64,000 nucleotides of DNA, from the NCBI GenBank assembly GCA_018821535.1, contig JAHJLV010000052.1, positions 25,556 through 89,555 on the forward strand. The letters run 5' to 3'. This document shows positions 44,282-53,392 of this stretch, in pieces. The stretch comes from Pseudomonadota bacterium (lineage in GTDB: Bacteria; Desulfobacterota; Desulfobacteria; Desulfobacterales; Desulfobacteraceae). Both the position numbers and the translations under genes were made by a program. The notes beneath the pieces are model-generated. The model did not search any database and had not been told where the DNA came from. It saw only the letters and a list, made by a program, of their open reading frames with translations. The stretch's first letter is position 1; each line of letters begins with the position of its first letter.

Positions 44282-44966
44282 TTCCGGATCAGAGTATCTG
44301 CTTTCGTTGCAGAATATTTCCAAAAACTTCTACAGCAAAACCTCACAAATACAGATCCTGGACCAGGCCTGTCTTGACATATCCAAAGGTGAAACCATAG
44401 CAGTCGTTGGGGCTTCCGGGATCGGCAAATCAACTTTATTAAATATTATCGGCACATTGGATAAACCTGACAGCGGAACCGTATCCTTTTACGGGAAAGA
44501 TATATTCACCAATACAGATGAGGCGCTGGCTCATTTCAGAAATCATAAAATTGGATTTGTTTTCCAGTTTCATTATCTGCTCCAGGGATTTACCGCCCTT
44601 GAAAATGTGATGATGCCCGGATTAATTGCACATAAAAATAAAAAAACTATTGAAAACAGTGCAATAAATATGCTTGAAAGAGTAGGGCTTTCATCAAGAA
44701 CACACTTTAGGGTGGAAGACCTTTCAGGTGGTGAACAGCAGCGGGTTGCCCTTGCAAGAGCATTGGTCATGAAGCCGGAACTGCTTCTTGCTGACGAACC
44801 GACAGGAAACCTTGATATTGTGAATTCTCAAAGTGTTCACCAGCTGATCAAAGATTTGAACAAAGACTTGGGAATGACTGTTATTGTCGTTACTCATAAT
44901 AATGCCCTGGCGCAAATGATGGATAAAAAAGTTACATTAATTGACAAAAAAATTGTTTCAGCTTGA
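44274..44966 (+). CDS. lolD: Lipoprotein-releasing system ATP-binding protein LolD
   Basis: 230-residue ABC ATPase: Walker A GASGIGKST, the LolD/MacB Q-loop region FVFQFHYLLQGFTALENVMMP, signature LSGGEQQRV, Walker B LLLADEPTGNLD and switch His VVTHN. The LolD-type FQFHYLLQGF loop and the preceding permease fix the assignment. Energises lipoprotein release. Confidence 0.96.
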   Translation: MDNSGSEYLLSLQNISKNFYSKTSQIQILDQACLDISKGETIAVVGASGIGKSTLLNIIGTLDKPDSGTVSFYGKDIFTNTDEALAHFRNHKIGFVFQFHYLLQGFTALENVMMPGLIAHKNKKTIENSAINMLERVGLSSRTHFRVEDLSGGEQQRVALARALVMKPELLLADEPTGNLDIVNSQSVHQLIKDLNKDLGMTVIVVTHNNALAQMMDKKVTLIDKKIVSA

Positions 44967-44993
44967 TTGATTATGATTATTAGGAATACACTT

Positions 44994-47627
44994 ATGAAAA
45001 AATCCGGTTTGGAAATTATTTTTATTTTTACTGTTTTGATCTGTTTTTATTCTCAAATCACTGCAGCCCTTGCATCTGATATTAAAGTTGGTCTGATCCC
45101 TTTTAAACTTGTGGCTCAAAATCCTGAATCCAGGATAAATGAAAAAATTATCGCCATGATAGCAGAAAAAATCAAATCAGACGGCACTCAGATCATTCTG
45201 CTGGAGGATCATCCGGAAACTGTTGATTTTTCTTCATTGCAAAAAATGGGTATACAGGCTGGTGCAGACTATATTTTAACCGGATCTGTTTTTATCGTCG
45301 GCCAGGGAATCAGTATTGATACCCGCCTGACAAATATTTATGAAAAAGATAAAACAGCTCATTTTTATTCAGATGCGGAAAATATTGAAAATCTTTTACC
45401 GATGATTACCGAACTTGGTCAGAAGATAGTCGGCCAGATTTATCAGAAAAAAATTATTTCCGACATTGTGATAACGGGCAATAAAAGAGTCGAAAAAGAT
45501 GCCATCATACGGCTTTTAACGACTCAGACAGGAGAAATCATTCAGCCGGATAAAATTTCACAAGATCTTAAAGCCATATATGCCATGGGATATTTTGATG
45601 ATGTTATTGTTTCAAAAGAGGATGTTGATCAAGGCATCAAACTGATCTACAATGTAACGGAAAAATCTACCGTCCGTGTTGTCAGTTTTAAAAATAACAT
45701 CGTCTATGAAGATAAAGAACTTTCAGATGTGATTAAAACCCATACCGGTTCAATTTTGAATATTCACAATCTGAATAGTGATATGGAAAAAATCAGACTG
45801 TTGTATACTGAAAAAAACTATCATAACTGTTCTATCACATATGAAATCATTCCTTTGGAAAATTCACAGGCAGATATTTTGTTCACCATAACAGAAGAAT
45901 CCGAAGTCAAGGTTGAAAAAATTACGTTTGAAGGCAATCAGTATTTTACAGCTAAAAAAATTAAAAAAGTCATGGAAACCGCAGAAAAGGGGTTTTTCTC
46001 GTTTTTTACAGGTTCCGGTACCTTGAATGAAGGAGAGATTCATAATGATGTTGTCCGGATAGAATCTTTATATAAGAATAACGGATTTATTGATACCAAG
46101 GTTTCCGATCCCATCATTACCATCAACAAAGACATGATTGCAGTTCATTTTAAAATCGAAGAAGGCCTCCAGTATAAAATAAAAAGTCTTGTTATTGAAG
46201 GAGATATTATTGTCCCTGAAGAAGAACTTTTAATGGGAGTCGTGTCTCAAAAAGGCCAGCTTTATAACCGGGAAGATGTCAGAAAAGACATTTTATCCTT
46301 GTCCGATACTTATTCAAACCTTGGATATGCCAATGTCAAGGTTTCTCCGCTGATTAAAAAAAATACAGATGATAATACCATGGATATAAAATATTCAATA
46401 ATAAAAGGAGAGCCTGTTTATTTTAATCGCATTCATATCAGCGGGAATTCTAAAACCCGGGATAAAGTTATCCGTCGTGAAATCAGAATTGCAGAACAGG
46501 AATTATACAGCAAGGAAAAAATACAGCAAAGTTTCAAACGGTTAAACCGTTTGAATTATTTTGAAAAAATCGACATCGAACCTGTCAGCACAACAGATGC
46601 AAACAGAATGGATCTGGATGTCAAAGTGGTAGAAAAACAAACCGGTGCTTTTTCCATTGGCGGTGGGTTCAGTACAGCGGATGGCGGATTTATTGCAGGC
46701 TCCATTGAGGAGAGAAATTTTCTGGGCAAAGGTCAGACTGTAAGTTTTGAAGCCAAATTTGCCCAGGAATCTGTTCTGTATGATCTGAGCATTTTTGAAC
46801 CCTATATCTTTGATACTCGTGTTTCCGGTGGACTCAGACTGTATGACGAGGAAAAAGAATACGATTATTATGATAAAGATGCTGTAGGTCTTTCTGTAAA
46901 TATTGGCTATCGATTGTTTGACTATACAACCATAGGTGCCCAATATTTGATTGAAGATTATGAAATAACTGATGTGGACCCATTGTTTACCAATGTGTCC
47001 ACTGGAGCATATTTAACCAGTTCGATTACACCCTTTATCATATATGACACCAGAGACAGTTTGTTTTTGCCCACAGAAGGTCAGTATCATAAAATGTCTG
47101 TCCTCTATGCCGGGGAATTTTTAGGCGGAGATATTGACTATACCAAATATCTTGCTGAAGCCAGTGTTTTTTTCCCGTTGTTCTGGAAATTTACCGGAGG
47201 CTTGCACATAGAAGGCGGTTATCTGGACGACAGAACCGATAATACGATTGATATTGATTATACAAGATTCTATCTGGGGGGTATGAAATCCATCCGGGGG
47301 TTCGACAAAACAGACATTAACGGTCGAAGAGCAGGAGACACCAAAGATGTGGGTGGAGAAAAATACATCATGTTTAACGCCGAAGTTACGTTTCCTTTGT
47401 CCAGCGAATACAAACTTGCCGGCGTTATGTTCTATGACCGGGGTGATGTTTACAGAACCAGTGAAAATATTGCCCTTGATGATCAATTTTCAAGCGTTGG
47501 GTTAGGTGTCCGGTGGGATTCACCTGTTGGGCCGTTGCGAATTGAATATGGATGGGTAATTGATGGCAAGGATATCAAAGAGCGCTGGGACGGGAAAATT
47601 GAATTTTCTGTCGGCGCATCTTTTTAA
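44994..47627 (+). CDS. bamA: Outer membrane protein assembly factor BamA with extra N-terminal domain
   Basis: 877 residues from ATG 44994, chosen for AGGA 8 bp upstream and the signal peptide that starts there (LEIIFIFTVLICFYSQITAALA); TTG 44967 and ATG 44973 are also in frame. After the signal, about 130 residues (IKVGLIPFKLVAQNPES to HFYSDAENIENLL) resemble a TolB-N/FlgO-like periplasmic domain absent from standard BamA. Then five POTRA domains (about 160-500), beginning ISDIVITGNKRVEKDAI, and the Omp85 barrel with the loop-6 motif and a C-terminal Phe (FSVGASF). Inserts beta-barrel proteins in the outer membrane. Followed by skp as usual. Confidence 0.93.
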   Translation: MKKSGLEIIFIFTVLICFYSQITAALASDIKVGLIPFKLVAQNPESRINEKIIAMIAEKIKSDGTQIILLEDHPETVDFSSLQKMGIQAGADYILTGSVFIVGQGISIDTRLTNIYEKDKTAHFYSDAENIENLLPMITELGQKIVGQIYQKKIISDIVITGNKRVEKDAIIRLLTTQTGEIIQPDKISQDLKAIYAMGYFDDVIVSKEDVDQGIKLIYNVTEKSTVRVVSFKNNIVYEDKELSDVIKTHTGSILNIHNLNSDMEKIRLLYTEKNYHNCSITYEIIPLENSQADILFTITEESEVKVEKITFEGNQYFTAKKIKKVMETAEKGFFSFFTGSGTLNEGEIHNDVVRIESLYKNNGFIDTKVSDPIITINKDMIAVHFKIEEGLQYKIKSLVIEGDIIVPEEELLMGVVSQKGQLYNREDVRKDILSLSDTYSNLGYANVKVSPLIKKNTDDNTMDIKYSIIKGEPVYFNRIHISGNSKTRDKVIRREIRIAEQELYSKEKIQQSFKRLNRLNYFEKIDIEPVSTTDANRMDLDVKVVEKQTGAFSIGGGFSTADGGFIAGSIEERNFLGKGQTVSFEAKFAQESVLYDLSIFEPYIFDTRVSGGLRLYDEEKEYDYYDKDAVGLSVNIGYRLFDYTTIGAQYLIEDYEITDVDPLFTNVSTGAYLTSSITPFIIYDTRDSLFLPTEGQYHKMSVLYAGEFLGGDIDYTKYLAEASVFFPLFWKFTGGLHIEGGYLDDRTDNTIDIDYTRFYLGGMKSIRGFDKTDINGRRAGDTKDVGGEKYIMFNAEVTFPLSSEYKLAGVMFYDRGDVYRTSENIALDDQFSSVGLGVRWDSPVGPLRIEYGWVIDGKDIKERWDGKIEFSVGASF

Positions 47628-47646
47628 TTATTTTTTGGAGGATTGA

Positions 47647-48183
47647 ATGAAAAAAGCAATTTGTATTTTAAGCTGTGCTATTCTGAGCCTTGTATTTATC
47701 AGTCACACATTTGCCGCTGATGTTGCTAAAATCGGTGTGATCGATTTTAAGGAAATTATAAAACAGTCCACAGCAGGCAAAATGGTAGGCAAGCAACTGG
47801 GTGACAAGCAAAAGGAACTCGTTGATAAGATCAATGCGGAACGGACTCAATTTAATGAATTTACCAAAAATTTTGAAAGAGAAAAACTGGTTTTAAGCGA
47901 AGAACAAATCAGAGAAAAAGAACGGACTGCAAGAATAAAATATAATGATATAACAAAAATGCAGGAAGACTCCACCCGCGAATTAAAAAAACTGGAATAT
48001 GAATTAATCACCAAAATCCAGCAAAAAGTTACAGAAATTTCATCAGAAATCGGTAAAACCCAGGGGTTTCTCCTGATTCTGGAAAAATCGTCTGCAGGGG
48101 TTATTTACAGCCCGGATCATATTGATATCACAGATAAGGTGATCAAAGCCTATAATCTTGAAATGGCAAAGATCAAGCAATAG
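47647..48183 (+). CDS. skp: Periplasmic chaperone Skp/OmpH
   Basis: 178 residues with a signal peptide (AICILSCAILSLVFISHTFAA) and a long Lys/Glu-rich coiled-coil region (about 45-130) between short strands (KIGVIDFKEII; GFLLILEKSSAGVIYSPDHIDITDKV). Family length and shape fit. Chaperones unfolded outer-membrane proteins to BamA. A good GGAGG ribosome site precedes the ATG. Confidence 0.93.
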   Translation: MKKAICILSCAILSLVFISHTFAADVAKIGVIDFKEIIKQSTAGKMVGKQLGDKQKELVDKINAERTQFNEFTKNFEREKLVLSEEQIREKERTARIKYNDITKMQEDSTRELKKLEYELITKIQQKVTEISSEIGKTQGFLLILEKSSAGVIYSPDHIDITDKVIKAYNLEMAKIKQ

Positions 48184-48189
48184 TTTTTT

Positions 48190-49242
48190 ATGAAACTGTC
48201 CATCAAAGAGGTTGCAAAAATTATTCAGGCAGAGGTCTCCGGTGATTTATCCTGCTGCATTGAAGGTGTTTCGTCTTTTCATGATGCAACACCTGCACAG
48301 ATTACCTTTGCATCTGACCAGAGATTTTTGAATCAGTTGTCGCTGACAAAAGCTGCGGCCATCATCGTGCCTGACAGCTTTCTTTATAGAGAAGAAGACA
48401 TTAAAAATAAAATTATTATTAAATCAAAAAATCCTAAAATTGATTTTTTTAAAATTGTAAATGTTTTTCATTCTCAGGATAATATTAAACCCCGTATTGA
48501 TAACAGTGCATGTATCGGCGGTGATATCAATATCGGGATAGATGCTATTATTGAATCCAATGTTTTTATCGGTAATCAGGTAACCATTGGGAACCATGTC
48601 CGCCTGATGCCCGGGGTCTATGTCGGCAATGGCGTCAGTATTGGTGATCATACCATTATCAAGCCGAATGTGACCATTATGGATAAAACTCAGATTGGCA
48701 GGAATGTGATCATTCATTCCGGCACGGTGGTCGGCTCTGATGGCTTTGGTTTTGCACAGGATCAAAACAGGCATGAGAAACTGATTCATATCGGATATGT
48801 TGTTATCGGTGATGACACCGAGATCGGTGCATGCAATACCATTGACAGGGGCACGCTGGGTATCACCAGAATCGGATGTGGCGTCAAAACAGACAATCAG
48901 GTGCATATTGCCCATAATGTTGAAATCGGGGACAATACGCTCCTTGTCGCCCAGGTGGGCATTGCCGGAAGTACCTGCATTGGAAAAAATGTCATTATTG
49001 CAGGAAAATCCGGAATAACCGGCCATATCACCATCGGTGACAACACAATTGTCGGTCCTTTTACCGGCGTTTTTTCAGATGTTCCTCAAAATCAGGTTGT
49101 CTCGGGAATCCCTCATCTGCCGCATATGAAGTGGAAACGCATGGTCAGTATTTTATCCAAATTACCGGAAATGAGAAAAAAAATATTTTCCTTTGAAAAA
49201 AGACTTAAAGATATTGAACTTCAGAACAAGAGATTGGAGTGA
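48190..49242 (+). CDS. lpxD: UDP-3-O-(3-hydroxyacyl)glucosamine N-acyltransferase LpxD
   Basis: 350 residues: N-terminal uridine-binding domain (about 1-95), then left-handed beta-helix hexapeptide repeats (IGGDINIGIDAIIESNVFIG onward) and a C-terminal helix. The catalytic His segment (DNQVHIAHNVEIGDN) is present. Third step of lipid A synthesis. The gene starts 6 bp after skp; the usual fabZ between lpxD and lpxA is absent here. Confidence 0.95.
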   Translation: MKLSIKEVAKIIQAEVSGDLSCCIEGVSSFHDATPAQITFASDQRFLNQLSLTKAAAIIVPDSFLYREEDIKNKIIIKSKNPKIDFFKIVNVFHSQDNIKPRIDNSACIGGDINIGIDAIIESNVFIGNQVTIGNHVRLMPGVYVGNGVSIGDHTIIKPNVTIMDKTQIGRNVIIHSGTVVGSDGFGFAQDQNRHEKLIHIGYVVIGDDTEIGACNTIDRGTLGITRIGCGVKTDNQVHIAHNVEIGDNTLLVAQVGIAGSTCIGKNVIIAGKSGITGHITIGDNTIVGPFTGVFSDVPQNQVVSGIPHLPHMKWKRMVSILSKLPEMRKKIFSFEKRLKDIELQNKRLE

Positions 49243-49244
49243 AT

Positions 49245-50015
49245 ATGATCCACCCTACAGCGATTATTGATCCTTCTGCCCGGATTGATAAAAATGTTAC
49301 CATTGGCCCTTACAGTATTGTCAGTTCAGATGTTGTTATTGGAGCAGGTACAACCATCGGTCCTCATACCACCATCGATAAATATGTCACCATTGGTGAA
49401 AATTGCCAGATTTTTCAATATGCATCCATTGGCGCCGCCCCTCAGGACCTTAAGTTCCATGGTGAAAAGACAAACCTGGTGATTGGGTCAAGGACCATTA
49501 TCCGTGAATTTGTTACTATCAATAGAGGAACTGAATTCGGCGGCGGAATCACTGAGGTTGGAGAAGAAAACTATCTGATGGCCTATACCCATATTGCCCA
49601 CGACTGCAAAACAGGCAAACGCGTCATCCTTGCCAATAATTCCACCCTGGCCGGCCATATTATTCTCGGGGACAATGTCACAGTCGGTGGGCTGGTTGCC
49701 ATTCATCAGTTTGTTCAGGTGGGTGATTTTGCATATATTGGCGGAAAATCCGCAGTCACAAAAGATATTCCTCCATATGTCATTGCAGCAGGAGATCGTG
49801 CAACGCTTCATGGCTTAAATAATGTAGGCCTTAAAAGAAATAATTTCAGTGATACTACCTTGAAAGAACTCAAAAAAACCTACAGAATATTTTTCAGAAT
49901 CGGCTTAACTGTGAAACAGGCCTCTGAAAGGGTCAAGGCGGAAGTGGAGCAAACCCCTGAAGTATTAAATTTTATTAATTTTATCATTAATTCAAACAGA
50001 GGAATTACCAGATAA
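49245..50015 (+). CDS. lpxA: UDP-N-acetylglucosamine acyltransferase LpxA
   Basis: 256 residues from ATG 49245, with GGAG 5 bp upstream; the GTG at 49239 overlaps that ribosome site. Hexapeptide-repeat beta-helix followed by a helical C-terminus; catalytic His in MAYTHIAHDCKTG. Transfers a 3-hydroxyacyl chain to UDP-GlcNAc, first step of lipid A. Directly after lpxD. Confidence 0.96.
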   Translation: MIHPTAIIDPSARIDKNVTIGPYSIVSSDVVIGAGTTIGPHTTIDKYVTIGENCQIFQYASIGAAPQDLKFHGEKTNLVIGSRTIIREFVTINRGTEFGGGITEVGEENYLMAYTHIAHDCKTGKRVILANNSTLAGHIILGDNVTVGGLVAIHQFVQVGDFAYIGGKSAVTKDIPPYVIAAGDRATLHGLNNVGLKRNNFSDTTLKELKKTYRIFFRIGLTVKQASERVKAEVEQTPEVLNFINFIINSNRGITR

Positions 50016-50020
50016 TTCAA

Positions 50021-50839
50021 ATGAATATCGGGCTCATAGCCGGAGGCGGTCAGTTCCCGCTTCTTTTTTCAAAAAAAGCTGCAAAAAAAGGGTATAAAGT
50101 CTTTGCCGTCGGTTTCAAGTCTGAAACAGATCCTCAATTACTCGATATTGTGGAAGAATTAAGATGGCTGCATGTGGGTCAGATATCAAAACTCATACAG
50201 TATTTTAAAGAGCACGATATCACCCAGGCAGTCATGCTGGGCAGCATGAATAAGGTAAAAATTTTCAAGGATATCCGGCCTGATTTTAAAGCCCTCGCCT
50301 TTATAGCCAAAAATATCATTACCCATGATGATTCTGTCCTCAGAGCGCTTTCTGATTTGTTTTTAAAACACGACATCCAGATCCTGCCTTCCACTTTTTT
50401 ACTGCCTGAACTGATCTCTCCTAAAGGGGTCTGGACCCGTCGCAAACCGGATAAGGCTGAAAACAAGGATATTGTTCAGGGCTGGAAAACTGCCAGACGC
50501 ATCGGCGAACTGGATATCGGCCAATGTGTTGTTATCAGTAACGGAACTGTTATGGCGGTTGAAGCCATTGACGGGACAGATGCGACCATTCTGCGGGGTG
50601 GCAAACTTTCAGGAAAAAACAATGCCGTTGTGGTTAAATTGTGCAAACCCGGACAGGACCTGCGATTTGATCTGCCCTCGTGCGGCGTACAAACCATAGA
50701 AACCATGCAGGCTGCCGGCGCAAAGGTATTGGCCATCGAAGCACAAAAATCCGTATCCTTTGACCGGGAAGAAATGATTGCCCTTGCAGACACCTATGGT
50801 ATCAGCATAATTGCCTTAACTGATGATGAAATACAATGA
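50021..50839 (+). CDS. lpxI: UDP-2,3-diacylglucosamine pyrophosphatase LpxI
   Basis: 272 residues, DUF1009/LpxI family: N-terminal GLIAGGGQFPLLFSKKAAKKG and C-terminal PSCGVQTIETMQAAGAKVLAIEA. LpxI replaces LpxH in alphaproteobacteria, many Desulfobacterota and others. It lies between lpxA and lpxB as in other LpxI genomes and overlaps lpxB by 4 bp (ATGA). Confidence 0.93.
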   Translation: MNIGLIAGGGQFPLLFSKKAAKKGYKVFAVGFKSETDPQLLDIVEELRWLHVGQISKLIQYFKEHDITQAVMLGSMNKVKIFKDIRPDFKALAFIAKNIITHDDSVLRALSDLFLKHDIQILPSTFLLPELISPKGVWTRRKPDKAENKDIVQGWKTARRIGELDIGQCVVISNGTVMAVEAIDGTDATILRGGKLSGKNNAVVVKLCKPGQDLRFDLPSCGVQTIETMQAAGAKVLAIEAQKSVSFDREEMIALADTYGISIIALTDDEIQ

Positions 50840-51993
50840 ATCTTCCTGTTAAACTCAGACATGTTATGGTTCTGACCGGAGAACCTTCAGGGGATTTTCA
50901 CGGTGCCCGTCTGATCCATCAAATCCGGTCCATTGATCCGAATATTTATTTTTCCGGTATTGGCGGACCGGATTTGAAATCAGAAAACGTGGATCTGTTC
51001 TATAATATTGATCAGTTATCTGCAATGGGTCTTGTTGAAGTTCTTATGCAGTTTTCAAAAATTAAAGAGGCCTTTGGTGTTTTCAGACAAAAACTTAAAA
51101 CGCACACACCGGATTTGCTTATCCTTATTGATTATCCAGGGTTTAATTTAAAAGCGGCCAAATTTGCAAAAGAACACTATAATCTCAAAATTCTGTATTA
51201 TATCACCCCAAAAGTCTGGGCCTGGAAAAAATCACGCATCTGGCAAATCAAAAAATATGCGGATCATTGCGCTTTAATACTGCCTTTTGAAGAAAAAATA
51301 TTTAAAAAAGCCAGGATCCCATCCACCTATGTCGGCAATCCCCTGGTGGATGAATATCCGGAACATATGTCAAAACTGTTCGGCAGGTCACAGAATATAT
51401 CCACTTCAAAAAAAACTGTTGTCATCGGTCTTCTGCCCGGTTCCAGAAAAGCTGAGATCAATAATATACTGCCGGTCATGCTTGAAACAGCGCAAATTTT
51501 ACACCAAAAAGTGTTTGATATAAAATTTATTATTTCTCAGTCCGCATCCATAGACCAAAGTCATATGGATCCTTTCCTTGAAAAACTGCCTGAACCGCAC
51601 ATATTTAAAATTCAAAAAGGGCCTGTAAAAAACATATTTAATCAGGCGGATCTGGTCATTGCCGCCTCCGGGACGGTGACACTCGAAGCTGCCCTTTGCT
51701 GTGTTCCCACGATCCTTGTATATAAAGTGTCTCCGGCTACCTATAAAATTGCCCGTTTTTTTGTCCGCCTCAAATATGTCGGGCTGGCCAATCTGATCGT
51801 AAACAAGGAAATTATGCCTGAATTTTTACAAAATGATGCCACACCGCAAAATATCAGCGCCAAAGCAGTCCAAATGCTGGACAATCTGAATCATTTTCAA
51901 ACACTGCTTCACAGTGTGCGCATTTTTCTGGGTGAAAAAGGGGCAAGCATGAAAACAGCAAAGATTGCTGTCAACCTTTTACAAAATAGGTAA
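50836..51993 (+). CDS. lpxB: Lipid-A-disaccharide synthase LpxB
   Basis: 385 residues, GT19 family: MVLTGEPSGDFHGARL at the N-terminus, YYITPKVWAWKKSRI, LPGSRKAEINNILPVM and VIAASGTVTLEAAL near 275-290. Condenses UDP-diacylglucosamine with lipid X. Closes the envelope operon; no clear terminator follows. Confidence 0.96.
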   Translation: MNLPVKLRHVMVLTGEPSGDFHGARLIHQIRSIDPNIYFSGIGGPDLKSENVDLFYNIDQLSAMGLVEVLMQFSKIKEAFGVFRQKLKTHTPDLLILIDYPGFNLKAAKFAKEHYNLKILYYITPKVWAWKKSRIWQIKKYADHCALILPFEEKIFKKARIPSTYVGNPLVDEYPEHMSKLFGRSQNISTSKKTVVIGLLPGSRKAEINNILPVMLETAQILHQKVFDIKFIISQSASIDQSHMDPFLEKLPEPHIFKIQKGPVKNIFNQADLVIAASGTVTLEAALCCVPTILVYKVSPATYKIARFFVRLKYVGLANLIVNKEIMPEFLQNDATPQNISAKAVQMLDNLNHFQTLLHSVRIFLGEKGASMKTAKIAVNLLQNR

Positions 51994-52092
51994 CATAAGG
52001 ATAATGAATTTGACAAATTTGTTGAAATTTTATTATTTTGATTTATCATTCACTATGTTTTTATCCATAACAGTAAAGGATGCTATTAGATT

Positions 52093-53334
52093 TTGCTTAC
52101 GTTTGAATTGACACTGCTTGTTATTTGTCTTTTTCTGTCAGGTTTTTTTTCATCATCAGAAACAGCGCTTTTTTCTATTTCTAAAATCAAGGCATTGCAT
52201 ATCGCAAAAGACGGCACCGGAACAGGTGAGTTGATTTTTAAAATGAAAATGGATTCTCATACCCTTTTAACAACCATCCTTATCGGAAATAACCTTGTGA
52301 ACATCACAGCCTCTGCCATTGCCACCTCGGTTGCCAGGGTATATTTTGAATCAAATGCAGTGGGGATTGCCATTGGGATAATGACCATTCTTATTCTGAT
52401 TTTCGGCGAAATTTTCCCCAAATCATTTGCCAGTCACAATAATATTCTGGTCTCCAGATTTGTGATTTATCCATTGTATGGAATGTCAAAATTGTTCTTC
52501 CCTCTGATTTTTCTATTAAATTTTATTCCAAAACTGCATGGCGCCATCGATAATTCCCAAGATACTGTCACAGAAGATGAACTGATGACCATGGTGGAAG
52601 TAGTTGAAGGCGAGGGTGAAATCAAGGAGGAAGAAAAAGAGTTTATTACCAATATTTTTGAATTTGATGATACCTCCTGTTATGAAATCATGACACCACG
52701 GGCAGACATGTTCACCATTGATGCCACCCAGAGCGTGGATATTGAACAGATACTGAAAACCGGGTATTCCAGAATACCTGTTATTGAAGGCAGTATAGAT
52801 AATGTCATCGGGATACTCCATGTCAAGGATCTTTTTACAAGTTTTCAAAAAGCCTGCAGCAGTCAAAATTACCCGGATCATCTGGATGTAAAACAGATCA
52901 TGAAAAAACCATATTTTATTCCTGAGTCAAAAAAGCTGGATTCATTATTGCAGGATTTTAAAAAGAAAAAAAATCATATTGCTGTTGTGGTGGATGAACA
53001 TGGCGGGATTTGCGGCATTGTAACCCTTGAGGATGTGATTGAAGAAATCATTGGTGAAATTGTGGATGAGACAGACAAAATGACCCATGATATTATCCGC
53101 CTTAAAGGGAATAAATGGCTGGTTTCAGGTAAAGTGGATATCGATGATTTAAACAAGCAGATTCAGGTTGAATTGCCGGAATCCAATATGTATGATACCT
53201 TTTCAGGCTATTTTCTGGAACAGATCGGTCGAATCCCGGAACCTGGGGAGTCCATTGTTTTTGGACCCTGGACGGCAACGGTAAAAGAAATGGATGGTAA
53301 CCGTATTCAGAATTTTATTCTTAAAAAAGAATAA
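52093..53334 (+). CDS. CNNM/CorC-type membrane protein with CBS domains (HlyC/CorC family)
   Basis: 413 residues: N-terminal DUF21/CNNM membrane domain (about 1-145, starting LTLLVICLFLSGFFSSSETALFSISKIKAL), a linker helix (EDELMTMVEVVEGEGEIKEEE), two CBS domains (about 195-315; YSRIPVIEGSIDNVIGILHVKDL and NHIAVVVDEHGGICGIVTLEDVIEEI) and a C-terminal CorC_HlyC domain. The family is linked to magnesium or cobalt efflux. The only possible start in frame is TTG 52093, 12 bp after AAAGGA. Confidence 0.88.
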   Translation: MLTFELTLLVICLFLSGFFSSSETALFSISKIKALHIAKDGTGTGELIFKMKMDSHTLLTTILIGNNLVNITASAIATSVARVYFESNAVGIAIGIMTILILIFGEIFPKSFASHNNILVSRFVIYPLYGMSKLFFPLIFLLNFIPKLHGAIDNSQDTVTEDELMTMVEVVEGEGEIKEEEKEFITNIFEFDDTSCYEIMTPRADMFTIDATQSVDIEQILKTGYSRIPVIEGSIDNVIGILHVKDLFTSFQKACSSQNYPDHLDVKQIMKKPYFIPESKKLDSLLQDFKKKKNHIAVVVDEHGGICGIVTLEDVIEEIIGEIVDETDKMTHDIIRLKGNKWLVSGKVDIDDLNKQIQVELPESNMYDTFSGYFLEQIGRIPEPGESIVFGPWTATVKEMDGNRIQNFILKKE

Positions 53335-53392
53335 CACTTTGTTTACATTTGCTTTATCAAGCATGAAAAAACTATAAATAAATGAAACAGCC

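Noticed and set aside
52010..52038. Promoter before the CNNM/CorC gene (TTGACA with TATTAT or TTATTT)
   Set aside because: Spacer 15 bp or poor -10; cannot be separated from AT-rich background.
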